Shown: positions 1-7,365, counted from the first letter of the stretch. The stretch: DNA of 16,101 bases from an uncultured Clostridia bacterium (GCA_948857205.1 CAQPRV010000125.1:1-16101), one strand, 5' to 3'. The notes: generated from the sequence alone by a model not told the origin. Numbers and translations: made by a program.

Positions 1-89
1 AACAAACTTTTGGAATTTTAGATTAAATACAATAAGAGCACTTACATTACAAGAAATAATTGCAAAAACAATATGGAAAACAGATGAAA
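1..89 (+). repeat. Left arm of a perfect 89-bp inverted repeat
   Basis: Bases 1-89 are the exact reverse complement of bases 374-462, with no mismatch. Identity ends abruptly at base 90, and the left limit is cut by the window start, so the true arm may be longer. In plus-strand frame 2 this arm encodes the same peptide as residues about 123-151 of the surface protein on the opposite strand (NFWNFRLNT...KTDE). After base 89 the plus strand runs straight into sequence 3' of that gene read in antisense. Either a real inverted duplication or a fold-back chimera at a contig end would look like this. No gene is supported on the plus strand here. Confidence 0.9.
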
Positions 90-131
90 GAATATTATAT
101 AATTTTCTCATAATACATCTACTTTTTATTT

Positions 132-830
132 CTATTTGCCTTTTACATACTTTGCTATATATTCAGTTAATTGACTCATGTAAGTATTATAATTTGAGCT
201 TTCTACATATTTTCCTCTATTTCCTATTTTACTTAAAAATGTATTTACATCACCTGCATTTGCTGAGCTTGTTACTTGTTCATAATGTATTCCCTTACTG
301 TTAAATGCATTTACACATGCTTGTTGTGTTAATTCTTGCTCTTTTTGATTATTGAAGTTTACTATTACATTTGTTTCATCTGTTTTCCATATTGTTTTTG
401 CAATTATTTCTTGTAATGTAAGTGCTCTTATTGTATTTAATCTAAAATTCCAAAAGTTTGTTGGCTGGCTCACTGTAAAAAACCCAAATGCTCCCTTAGT
501 AAATTCATTATCTTGTACCTGTGTTACTCTTCCATTCACTCCTGCCTGTATTGTATTACCATGTATAGACATTTTCCAAGAACTAACTTCCCCTTTTCCT
601 TTCCACCAACAACCTCCTCCACTGATTAAATGAATTAATGGTTGTCCAGTTGCACTAGATGTTATACTTCCTAAAGAATATGTCTTAAAAAGTCCCATAT
701 AGTTCATTTTCCAAACTGATGTACCTGTATGTGCCTCTGTGCAAAACATATATGCTTTTTGCAGGTAATTATCACCATACCAACCATATTGTACTCTTCC
801 GTAGCATTCCAACAATATCGTTATCTCCAT
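132..830 (-). CDS. C-terminal half of a frameshifted extracellular surface protein
   Basis: The 232-residue reading frame continues the gene that starts at 1524, one frame over. The first residues (MEITILLE) are not a believable start: no ribosome binding site precedes the ATG, and the region overlaps the upstream frame by 59 bases. The sense restarts at about RVQYGWYGDN. The sequence is rich in W, G, Y and T. The stretch ending TKGAFGFFTVSQPTNFWNF resembles the last strands of LamG/concanavalin-like or thrombospondin-C-like beta sandwiches. The remaining 80 or so residues (from WKTDETNVIV) form a separate tail of unknown function ending in AKYVKGK. The protein is inferred to be extracellular because the upstream half carries a membrane anchor. 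The 89-bp inverted repeat lies inside this half. It is a pseudogene fragment, a sequencing indel, or the product of a recoding event; the sequence alone cannot say which. Confidence 0.6.
   Translation of the reverse strand: MEITILLECYGRVQYGWYGDNYLQKAYMFCTEAHTGTSVWKMNYMGLFKTYSLGSITSSATGQPLIHLISGGGCWWKGKGEVSSWKMSIHGNTIQAGVNGRVTQVQDNEFTKGAFGFFTVSQPTNFWNFRLNTIRALTLQEIIAKTIWKTDETNVIVNFNNQKEQELTQQACVNAFNSKGIHYEQVTSSANAGDVNTFLSKIGNRGKYVESSNYNTYMSQLTEYIAKYVKGK
374..462 (-). repeat. Right arm of the 89-bp inverted repeat, inside the surface-protein gene
   Basis: This is the reverse-complement partner of bases 1-89. It lies within the coding sequence of the C-terminal half of the surface protein, at the end of its beta-sandwich-like domain. 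The two arms enclose 284 bp that encode the last part of the protein and its stop codon. Recombination between the arms would invert that segment and replace the C terminus. Confidence 0.9.
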
Positions 831-1524
831 TACGTGGCTCAGTACTAAATTCGAAATCTATATCTGTATATTTATCTTCAGGGCTAATAAATCCAGATAT
901 ACTATTTTGATTCGCAGTATTTGCAAGAAATTTTCCCCCAACATACCCCTCTTTATTTACAATTTTCCATTTTCCAGATGATCCTATCTCTCTCCAGCTA
1001 TTAAGTATTTCACTCATATCTGTTGTACTACTGTCCACTGTATTTCTTTCTCCTTCCACAACATGAACATTTACGAAACTAGTTGCTACCAAACTATTAT
1101 TTAAATTGTTTAGTACAACATTTTTTGCACTATTTAAATCTATATTTATATCATTCTTTGTTAACTCTACATGTACTCCTGGTGAATAGAAAGTATATTT
1201 TTTCTCTGTATCATTTATATCTTTTAATGTAAATTCATATTTTTGATTTTTACTTACTTTCCAATCTACTCCTACATCTACTTTTCCATTACATGATATA
1301 ATATCTCCTGTTGGATACTTTATCTCTTTTATTCCAATTGGATTATAAAATTTTACTAATACTATGTTGTCATTTTTTGTTTCTATTGCAAACTCAGTTT
1401 TAGTTGCTGCACTTTTTTCCATTTCATTATTTTGTATATTTTCTCTATTTGTTATTGCAACTATTATAACTATTAGTAATAATATTATTATAGTTATAGT
1501 TCCTATTATTTTCACTTTTTTCAT
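772..1524 (-). CDS. N-terminal half of a frameshifted membrane-anchored surface protein
   Basis: I place the start at the ATG at 1524 (MKKVKIIG). AGAGG lies 7 bases upstream, and the in-frame GTG at 1530 overlaps that ribosome binding site. A basic tip followed by a hydrophobic segment (about residues 5-25) is a signal anchor or an uncleaved signal peptide, so the rest should be outside the cell. An unrecognised beta-rich region follows. A module beginning near ILNSWREIGSSGKWKI then leads into FEFSTEPRNGDNDIVGML, which resembles the entry to a LamG-like beta sandwich. After GML the frame runs only nine more residues (RKSTIWLVW) to a stop. The sensible continuation is in the other frame, so one extra base lies near 797-804. 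The restored protein would be about 460 residues. No homologue is named with confidence. Confidence 0.65.
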   Translation of the reverse strand: MKKVKIIGTITIIILLLIVIIVAITNRENIQNNEMEKSAATKTEFAIETKNDNIVLVKFYNPIGIKEIKYPTGDIISCNGKVDVGVDWKVSKNQKYEFTLKDINDTEKKYTFYSPGVHVELTKNDINIDLNSAKNVVLNNLNNSLVATSFVNVHVVEGERNTVDSSTTDMSEILNSWREIGSSGKWKIVNKEGYVGGKFLANTANQNSISGFISPEDKYTDIDFEFSTEPRNGDNDIVGMLRKSTIWLVW

Positions 1525-1565
1525 TTGCACACCTCTTATTATGTAACTTCCTTATTACTTAAAAG

Positions 1566-1594
1566 ATAATATCACAATAAATATATTTAAGCAA
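1566..1594 (-). promoter_or_regulatory. Sigma-A promoter for the surface-protein gene
   Basis: On the minus strand TTGCTT (1594-1589), a 17-base spacer and TATTAT (1571-1566) lie about 42 bases upstream of the start codon. The -10 box has a TG extension (TGATATTAT). Transcription should begin near 1559 and give a short leader. The rest of the 1525-1757 gap is very AT-rich, and I see no terminator or gene in it. Confidence 0.6.
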
Positions 1595-1757
1595 TATAAT
1601 TTTAAAATAAACATTATACCTTTTCAAACATATTTAAATTTATAAATTATTTAAAATTTTATAAACCATTGAAATTTCTAATGTCAAATAATATTTATAA
1701 GTTGATAATGTAAATATAAATATTAAATAATTTTATTATTAATATTTTTACATAATA

Positions 1758-2606
1758 CTAATGTGACATAATTGAAAATATAATAATGCCTAAAGATTGA
1801 ATTATAAACAAATTTAAAATATTAGATGTTAATAAATTATTTGTTGCTTCAACAACTCCTAATATATCATCGATATTATGTGTTTTATAATGTTTTTGAG
1901 ATTCAAAAAATGTAATTAATTCTGGAATACTTGTAATAAATCCTAAGAGAATCCCTATTATTGCTTGTGAAATATTAAATATATTACATAAGCTTTCTAA
2001 TACATTACCTAACGCATTACCAACTATAAATAGTAAAATACTAGTAAACAACAAATATATCACATATCTAATAATTTTACTTCTATTATTTCTTTCCCAT
2101 TTTTCTTCTTCTTCTATCTGTTTTTCTAAAATTTCGTCTTCTCTTTTTAGATATAATTTATGGACATTATTGTTTAGAAAATTAAATAAAGCATATAAAA
2201 TTATAAAAATTGGCACAATTGTAATATTTACTTCTATTTTCATATATATTAAAAAAATTGGAATAATAATAGTAATTAAGACCAATATAATATCAACTTT
2301 TAATGCTTTATTATTAAAAGCTTTTTGATTTTTATTTAAAAAAATAGCTAGTAAATATTGAATTACATTTATAATATTTGAACTTAATACATTTATAATA
2401 CTTGCACCAACTAGTCCATTAAAACTTGATGCACAAATAGTTAACAATTCTGGCATTGAAGTAGCGTATCCAGCAACATCTCCAACTGTCTTTGGCTTTA
2501 AATTTAAACTCTCTGCAAGCTTTCTTAGTGTTTTTACTAGTATATATTTTGAAATTAAAACTATTAAACCAGAATAAACTATAAACTTAATAATTTCAAT
2601 GAACAT
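1758..2606 (-). CDS. CaCA-family (Na+/Ca2+ exchanger-like) membrane transporter
   Basis: A 282-residue integral membrane protein with about ten hydrophobic segments. It shows the two inverted alpha-repeats of the Ca2+:cation antiporter (CaCA) superfamily. Repeat 1 (about residues 39-81) has GYATSMPEL with the acidic residue E53 and a following SSNIINV. Repeat 2 (about 214-267) has GFITSIPEL with E229 and then LLTSNILNL. The P-E-L cores and the S-N pairs are the ion-binding signature of the family. An acidic cytoplasmic loop (about 151-179) joins the two halves. At 282 residues it is slightly short compared with the usual 300-350. The substrate cannot be read from the sequence: Ca2+ with Na+ or H+ is the family norm. 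AAGGAG precedes the ATG by 6 bases. It begins 74 bases after the upstream E/K-rich membrane protein and is probably co-transcribed with it. Confidence 0.8.
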   Translation of the reverse strand: MFIEIIKFIVYSGLIVLISKYILVKTLRKLAESLNLKPKTVGDVAGYATSMPELLTICASSFNGLVGASIINVLSSNIINVIQYLLAIFLNKNQKAFNNKALKVDIILVLITIIIPIFLIYMKIEVNITIVPIFIILYALFNFLNNNVHKLYLKREDEILEKQIEEEEKWERNNRSKIIRYVIYLLFTSILLFIVGNALGNVLESLCNIFNISQAIIGILLGFITSIPELITFFESQKHYKTHNIDDILGVVEATNNLLTSNILNLFIIQSLGIIIFSIMSH

Positions 2607-2680
2607 CTTATTCTCCTTTTTTATAGTTTACCCTGGTTTTATTTTTTTATTACTTTAATAATTTATTGAATAATGTTTAA

Positions 2681-3757
2681 TTATTTAATCGCTTCCAATA
2701 CACTTTCATATCCTGGTAATATAGCATTTACTAATTTATTTTCATCCGAATTTATTTTCCATTTTCCATTTTCTCTAGTTAATTTTATAGAAATTTCATT
2801 TTTAATTGTTTCTACACTATCTGATTCATATTGTTCTTTAAAATTCTCTAATAATTGTGCATTAAAATCTTCTTCTGACATTTTACCAAAAGTTTGTGAA
2901 ATAGCTAATGAAAATACTTTTTTCATGTAGTTCTCAAATACCTTTTTTAGATCTTTGTTACTTATATTTAATTTTATTTCGCATTCTTTAAAACTTACAT
3001 CTGTAGATATTATTTCATATTCTAACTTATTTAACATTGCTTTAGCCATTTCTTTACTATTTGAATCATTTAAGTTTTCTGACATTTCTCCAGCAGTCTC
3101 TGTACCTAAGTATTGTTTAATTGATTCTTCGTCTCCAGATTTTAAAGCTGAAAATATATTATCTATTTCATTTATTGCACTTATCTTCAATGTATTTAAT
3201 GTCAAAAAATATATTCCAAAAGCAATTGCTACTACTGCTATAATTACTGCCATAACTTTTGCTATGTTTTTATTACTTGACTTTTTGCTACTTTGTTTAC
3301 TAGCTTTAGTCTTTTTATTTTCTGCCTTTACAGTATTTACTATTTTATCTTCCTGTTTAGAGTCATCCTCTTGCTTTGCTTTATTAATTTCTTCTTTTAT
3401 TTCTGTTTTATTTTGCTCTTTTTTATCTAATACTTCTTGTCTTTCTTTGCTACTTTCTTCTTTTTCTTGTTTATTTGTGTCAATTTTTATTTTTTCTACT
3501 TTTTCACTTTCTTCTTTTATTGGTTCGTCTTCTGTGGTTTGGTCTTTTAGTTCTTCTTGTTTTACTTCTTCTTTTTTCTCTGCTTTTTCTTCTGTTCTTG
3601 TTTCTTCCTGTGTTTTAATTGTTTCTTCTTTTAAGTCTATTTTTTGTTCATTTTTATTATCTTTTTTTTTTATATCTGTATCTTTCTCCTCTTTGTTGTT
3701 TTCTTCTTTTTCCTTTAATATTTCTTCTTTATCTTTTACTTCTTCTTTTTTCTCCAT
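2681..3757 (-). CDS. Membrane protein with a long E/K-rich cytoplasmic tail and an extracellular domain
   Basis: A 358-residue protein in three parts. Residues 1 to about 160 are low-complexity, almost entirely E, K, D, N, Q and T, and are predicted to be disordered or single-helix. One transmembrane segment follows at about 165-188 (VMAVIIAVVAIAFGIYFL). Residues 190-358 form an extracytoplasmic domain of mixed alpha/beta pattern ending in GKWKINSDEN and a final helix. That domain resembles the DUF4878/DUF5105-like, NTF2-like domains of clostridial lipoproteins, but there is no lipobox here. Orientation is inferred: a charged N terminus inside, the domain outside. GGAG lies 8 bases before the ATG. 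The gene has its own promoter and is followed by the cation exchanger. Function is unknown. The tail makes this part of the coding strand almost all purine. Confidence 0.7.
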   Translation of the reverse strand: MEKKEEVKDKEEILKEKEENNKEEKDTDIKKKDNKNEQKIDLKEETIKTQEETRTEEKAEKKEEVKQEELKDQTTEDEPIKEESEKVEKIKIDTNKQEKEESSKERQEVLDKKEQNKTEIKEEINKAKQEDDSKQEDKIVNTVKAENKKTKASKQSSKKSSNKNIAKVMAVIIAVVAIAFGIYFLTLNTLKISAINEIDNIFSALKSGDEESIKQYLGTETAGEMSENLNDSNSKEMAKAMLNKLEYEIISTDVSFKECEIKLNISNKDLKKVFENYMKKVFSLAISQTFGKMSEEDFNAQLLENFKEQYESDSVETIKNEISIKLTRENGKWKINSDENKLVNAILPGYESVLEAIK

Positions 3758-3783
3758 TTTCTGACTCCTTTCTCTTTTGGTAT

Positions 3784-3812
3784 ACTATAACATAGTTTTT
3801 TTAAAAAGAAAA
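3784..3812 (-). promoter_or_regulatory. Extended -10 promoter for the E/K-rich membrane protein
   Basis: On the minus strand TGTTATAGT (3792-3784) gives an extended -10 box. A weak -35 (TTTTCT, 3812-3807) lies 17 bases upstream. The predicted start is about 20 bases before the ribosome binding site. It is divergent from the promoter of the serS operon. Confidence 0.45.
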
Positions 3813-3903
3813 GATATATTTTTACTATTTTTACTTTTTTTCTAAATGTGTATATATTACTATAAATTAATAATTAAAAAATGTGAATTATTGCCTTACT
3901 TCC

Positions 3904-3932
3904 TTGCCATTACCTAAAAAATATTGTATAAT
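3904..3932 (+). promoter_or_regulatory. Sigma-A promoter of the DUF1653-serS-engB operon
   Basis: TTGCCA (3904-3909), a 17-base spacer and a perfect TATAAT (3927-3932). The predicted start near 3939 leaves an untranslated leader of roughly 95 bases before the DUF1653 gene. I see no T-box or other known leader structure in that short stretch. Confidence 0.75.
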
Positions 3933-4034
3933 ATCAGATAAATTAAAGAATCGTATTAAAGGTTGAATAATATCCAAAAATGGGAAATTTATTCATTCTG
4001 TTTTGTACCTTTCAAGAAAGGAATGAGATTAAAA

Positions 4035-4298
4035 ATGAAAAATGTAGAAGCAGGAGAAATATATTGTCATTTTAAAGGAAATTACTATTATGTAATATGT
4101 GTAGGATTAGACTCGGAAACTAGAGAAAGAATAGTGGTATATCAACATCTTAATGGAACAAGAGAAATATGTACACGTCCTGAAAAAATGTTTTTAGAAG
4201 AAATACCAGAAAGACCAGATAATGTTACAGGACAAAAAAGAAGATTCGAATTAGTAGAAAATATGGATAAGGAGGTAACAAAATATGATAGACATTAA
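4035..4298 (+). CDS. DUF1653 family protein
   Basis: An 87-residue protein carrying the DUF1653 pattern: an N-terminal V-x-x-G-x-Y-x-H-x-K-G (VEAGEIYCHFKG), then Y-x-V-I-x-V, S-E-T, VVYQHL and RPEKMFLEEI. This small beta-rich family has no settled function. I start it at the ATG at 4035, which gives the usual family N terminus and puts AGAAAGGA (4015-4022) 12 bases upstream. An ATG at 4023 lies only a base or two from that site, and a TTG at 3963 would add residues not seen in the family. The stop overlaps the start of serS by 14 bases, and the serS ribosome binding site lies inside this gene, so the two are translationally coupled. Confidence 0.8.
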   Translation: MKNVEAGEIYCHFKGNYYYVICVGLDSETRERIVVYQHLNGTREICTRPEKMFLEEIPERPDNVTGQKRRFELVENMDKEVTKYDRH

Positions 4299-5568
4299 AT
4301 TTTTAAGAGAAAATCCTAATATAGTAAAAGAAAACATCAAGAAAAAATTTCAAAACCATAAACTTAACTTAGTAGATGAAGTACTTGAACTAGATAAAAA
4401 ATTTCGAGAAACAAAACTAAATGGAGACAATTTAAGAAATCAAAGAAAATCATTGAGTTCACAAATAGGTGACTTAATGCAGCAAGGAAAAAAAGAAGAA
4501 GCAGAAAGAATAAAAAAACAAGTAACAAAAATAAATGAAGAATTATCAAAAAATGAATCACTAGAAAATACTTATGCAGAAGAAATCAAAGAAAAAATGA
4601 TGAAAATACCGAATATAATTCACGATTCAGTTCCTATTGGTAAAGATGATAGTGAAAATGTAGAAATAGAAAAATTTGGTGAACCTATTGTTCCAGACTA
4701 TGAAATACCTTTTCATGGTGAAATATTAGAAAATTTAGGTGGACTTGATTTAGATAGTGCTAGAAGAGTTGCTGGTCAAGGATTTTATTACCTAATTGGA
4801 GATATTGCAAGATTACATTCTGCTATCCTAACCTATGCAAGAGACTTCATGATTAATAAAGGTTTCACATATTGTATTCCGCCTTATATGATTCGTAGTG
4901 ATGTTGTAACAGGAGTTATGAGCTTTGAAGAAATGGATGCAATGATGTACAAAATCGAAGGAGAAGATTTATACTTAATTGGAACAAGTGAACACTCTAT
5001 GATTGGTAAATTTAAAGATCAAATCTTAAAAAAAGAAGACATGCCATATACAATGACTTCATACTCTCCATGCTTTAGAAAAGAAAAAGGTGCACATGGA
5101 ATTGAAGAACGTGGAATATATAGAATACATCAATTTGAAAAACAAGAAATGATAGTTGTATGTGAACCAGAAAATTCATGGGAATGGTATAACAAAATGT
5201 GGTCTTATACAGTAGAATTTTTTAGAAGTATGAACATACCTGTTAGAACTCTTGAATGTTGTAGTGGAGACTTAGCAGATTTAAAAGCAAAATCTTGTGA
5301 TGTTGAAGCATGGTCACCAAGACAAAAAAAATACTTTGAAGTTGGAAGTTGTTCAAACCTAACAGATGCTCAAGCACGTAGACTTGGAATTAGAATAAAA
5401 GGAGAAAATGGAAATTACTTTGCACATACTTTAAATAATACAGTTGTAGCACCTCCTCGTATGCTAATTTCAATTATCGAAAATAACTATCAGCCAGATG
5501 GAAGTATAATAATTCCAGAAGTTATAAGACCTTATATGGGTGGACTAGATAAAATAATAAAAAAATAA
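4285..5568 (+). CDS. serS: Seryl-tRNA synthetase
   Basis: Charges tRNA-Ser with serine in the cytoplasm. The 427-residue length fits the family. Residues 1-110 are the N-terminal tRNA-binding coiled-coil arm (MIDIKFLRENP start, long K/E-rich helices). The class II catalytic core follows: TSE at 234-236 in place of the usual bacterial TAE, motif 2 beginning at FRKEKGAHG (264-272), HQFEKQE for serine and ATP contacts, and motif 3 around residues 385-400 with R392. The core wording (GIEERGIYRIHQF, CSGDLADLKAKSCDVEAW, LNNTVVAPPRML) differs from the standard Bacillus/E. coli enzyme and leans toward the archaeal-like or second bacterial SerRS type. AGGAGG precedes the ATG inside the DUF1653 gene. 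No terminator separates it from engB. Confidence 0.95.
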   Translation: MIDIKFLRENPNIVKENIKKKFQNHKLNLVDEVLELDKKFRETKLNGDNLRNQRKSLSSQIGDLMQQGKKEEAERIKKQVTKINEELSKNESLENTYAEEIKEKMMKIPNIIHDSVPIGKDDSENVEIEKFGEPIVPDYEIPFHGEILENLGGLDLDSARRVAGQGFYYLIGDIARLHSAILTYARDFMINKGFTYCIPPYMIRSDVVTGVMSFEEMDAMMYKIEGEDLYLIGTSEHSMIGKFKDQILKKEDMPYTMTSYSPCFRKEKGAHGIEERGIYRIHQFEKQEMIVVCEPENSWEWYNKMWSYTVEFFRSMNIPVRTLECCSGDLADLKAKSCDVEAWSPRQKKYFEVGSCSNLTDAQARRLGIRIKGENGNYFAHTLNNTVVAPPRMLISIIENNYQPDGSIIIPEVIRPYMGGLDKIIKK

Positions 5569-5633
5569 ATAATATAAAACATTTAATAAACATATATTTA
5601 GATAAAGATATAGAAAAATAAAAGGAGAATAAA

Positions 5634-6221
5634 ATGTTAGTAAAAAATCCGAACTTTGAAATTTCAGCAGTTAGCTCAAATCAATATCCTAAAAGTGGAC
5701 TACCAGAAATAGTTTTAGTAGGAAAATCTAATGTTGGAAAATCAAGTTTCGTTAATACCATGATTAATCGAAAAAAATTAGCAAGAACAAGTAGTGAACC
5801 TGGCAAAACAAGACAAATTAACTTCTATAATATTGACGATATCTTTTACTTTGTAGACTTACCTGGCTATGGTTTTAGTAAGATGTCAAAAAAAGAACAA
5901 GATCAAGTTGGAAAATTTATAGAAAATTACTTATTTAATAGAAACGAAATATCACTTATTATTTTTTTAATTGATATTAGACATACTCCAACTGCAAATG
6001 ATAAATTAATGTACAATTATATAATTTCATCTGGATTACCTTTTATAATTTTGGCTAATAAAGCAGATAAAATTGCAGTTACTAAAGTTGAAAAAGCAGT
6101 AATAGACTTGCAAAAATCTATTAATCCTATTGGAGATATTATTACTCTTCCATTTTCTTCTGAAAGAAAAATATATCAAGAAGAAGTTTGGAAAATAATT
6201 GATAGATATGTTAATGTTTAA
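5634..6221 (+). CDS. engB: Ribosome biogenesis GTPase EngB/YsxC (YihA)
   Basis: A 195-residue TRAFAC-class GTPase needed for late assembly of the large ribosomal subunit. All G motifs are visible: G1 GKSNVGKSS (30-38), the switch region GKTRQINFY (57-65), G3 DLPGYG (75-80), G4 NKAD (142-145, where TKAD is more common) and a G5-like SSE (175-177). Length and the N-terminal EIVLVGKSN lead match the family. AAGGAG lies 6 bases before the ATG. It is the last gene of the operon, 65 bases after serS, and is closed by the hairpin at 6223-6264. Pairing with serS ties the operon to translation. Confidence 0.95.
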   Translation: MLVKNPNFEISAVSSNQYPKSGLPEIVLVGKSNVGKSSFVNTMINRKKLARTSSEPGKTRQINFYNIDDIFYFVDLPGYGFSKMSKKEQDQVGKFIENYLFNRNEISLIIFLIDIRHTPTANDKLMYNYIISSGLPFIILANKADKIAVTKVEKAVIDLQKSINPIGDIITLPFSSERKIYQEEVWKIIDRYVNV

Positions 6222-6222
6222 T

Positions 6223-6264
6223 AAAAAACATGTAGAAAATTAACTTTTTTTCTACATGTTTTTT
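6223..6264. terminator. Bidirectional intrinsic terminator between engB and ppaC
   Basis: A perfect 17-bp stem (6223-6239 with 6248-6264, core ACATGTAGAAAA) and an 8-base loop, flanked by A-tracts on the left and T-tracts on the right. It therefore works for the plus-strand serS operon and for ppaC arriving on the minus strand. It fills almost the whole gap between the two convergent genes. Confidence 0.9.
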
Positions 6265-6266
6265 TA

Positions 6267-7196
6267 TTAAATATTTTTATCTATATTAGGTAATAATTGT
6301 TTTTTTCTTGAAACTACTCCTTCTAAAAAGGCTCTATTATTTTCTAACTTTTTATCAAATGCTTTTTTTATAACTTCATCAATATTTTTTCCTAAAGCAA
6401 TAATTTCGGAATTGCTATTTAATATATCTGTAATTGCTAAAACCATTAATTCTAAGTTATTTTTTTCCATTTCAATTTTCATTGCCTTTTCTAATTCCTC
6501 TTGCCTTTTTACTACACTTTGAATATCTACAGTATTAACTTGTGCAATTGCAAACTTTCTTCCATCTCTATCCATTTTTTTAGCATCTAAATTAACTAAT
6601 TCCTCAGCAGTATAATCATCTAAATCAGTTCCTGCTTTTAACATGTCTATACCATATGTATTTATATCTATATTTGCAATTTTAGCCAACTCTTCTAATG
6701 CCTTTTTATCATGCTCTGTAGTTGTTGGTGATTTTAATAATAATGTATCTGAAATTATACAACTAGCCATAAGTTTTGCTTCTTTTTGATCTATTTCAAG
6801 CCCTAAATTCTTAAATTCCTCAAATAAAATTGTAGCAGTACATCCATATGGTCTTGCAGTATAATATAATGGTTCAGAAGTTCTAAAATTACCTATTCTA
6901 TGATGATCAACAACTTCTATTATTTTAGCATCTTCAATTCCATCTACACTTTGTGAAAAGTCATTATGATCTACTAATATAACTTCTTGCCCTTCATCTA
7001 TTTTTTCGATTAAATCTGGTTCTTTTATTCCTAAATAATTTAATACATATTGTGTTTCTTTATTTAATTTTCCTAATCTAACTGCTTTTGTATTATTTAT
7101 ACCTTTTTTTTTGTCTAATATTTCACGAACTATACTTGAACATATTGTATCTGTATCTGGACTTTTGTGTCCAAAAATCAAAATTTCTTTCTCCAT
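6267..7196 (-). CDS. ppaC: Manganese-dependent (family II) inorganic pyrophosphatase
   Basis: Hydrolyses pyrophosphate to phosphate and so pulls biosynthetic reactions forward. It is a DHH-superfamily enzyme of 309 residues, the normal length, without CBS or DRTGG regulatory inserts. Metal ligands are visible: GHKSPDTD with H10, D14 and D16; D76 in DHN; DHH at 97-99; and D150 in SDT. The C-terminal substrate-binding domain ends with SRKKQ (296-300), the arginine/lysine site that holds pyrophosphate. AGGAGG precedes the ATG by about 8 bases. It is a single-gene unit with a consensus promoter at 7366-7394, an unusually structured leader and a shared terminator, which suggests dedicated regulation. 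Confidence 0.95.
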   Translation of the reverse strand: MEKEILIFGHKSPDTDTICSSIVREILDKKKGINNTKAVRLGKLNKETQYVLNYLGIKEPDLIEKIDEGQEVILVDHNDFSQSVDGIEDAKIIEVVDHHRIGNFRTSEPLYYTARPYGCTATILFEEFKNLGLEIDQKEAKLMASCIISDTLLLKSPTTTEHDKKALEELAKIANIDINTYGIDMLKAGTDLDDYTAEELVNLDAKKMDRDGRKFAIAQVNTVDIQSVVKRQEELEKAMKIEMEKNNLELMVLAITDILNSNSEIIALGKNIDEVIKKAFDKKLENNRAFLEGVVSRKKQLLPNIDKNI

Positions 7197-7254
7197 ATTT
7201 TTTTCCTCCTATTAATAATCTTATAAATTTAATTTATATTCCTATTGTATAAAA

Positions 7255-7354
7255 GCTACAATCGCTAGCCCTTTGAGATTTTCTCCTTACAGTCGAAAAC
7301 TCAAATCGGGCAAGAACAAATTAAAGAAAATCTTTGGTTTTCTTATTTGTTCTT
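7255..7354 (-). promoter_or_regulatory. Structured 5' leader of ppaC, unassigned
   Basis: Between the ppaC promoter and its start the minus-strand transcript has about 160 untranslated bases. A hairpin pairs AAGAACAAAT (7354-7345) with ATTTGTTCTT (7321-7312), with an inner AAGAAAA/TTTTCTT stem. Directly after it, GCCC plus TTTGAG (7311-7300) can pair with CTCAAAGGGC (7277-7268), and a nested TTTTC/GAAAA closes a loop. A small ATTGTA/TACAAT hairpin follows. The second element is clearly richer in G and C than its surroundings, as structured RNAs in AT-rich genomes are. It does not match the fluoride, Mn (yybP-ykoY), preQ1, ZTP, guanidine or T-box consensus as I know them. Confidence 0.45.
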
Positions 7355-7365
7355 TTACTTATATT

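Noticed and set aside
2..304. Plus-strand frame continuing the left repeat arm as an alternative C terminus
   Set aside because: After the repeat it is only the antisense of the real gene, giving a hydrophobic tail unlike a surface-protein C terminus. I do not call it a gene.
2955..3764. A 269-residue plus-strand frame rich in S, F and L
   Set aside because: It is the antisense of the E/K-rich tail: GAA and AAA codons read backwards give TTC and TTT. It shows no domain and has no ribosome binding site of its own.
3963..4034. TTG-initiated extension of the DUF1653 protein by 24 residues
   Set aside because: There is no suitable ribosome binding site, and the extra residues do not fit the family. 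The ATG at 4035 gives the normal N terminus.
7255..7320. Fluoride (crcB) riboswitch upstream of ppaC
   Set aside because: The association with pyrophosphatase genes is known, but the conserved GGCGATG start, the AAAC joint and the CTCCTA end are not found on the minus strand here.
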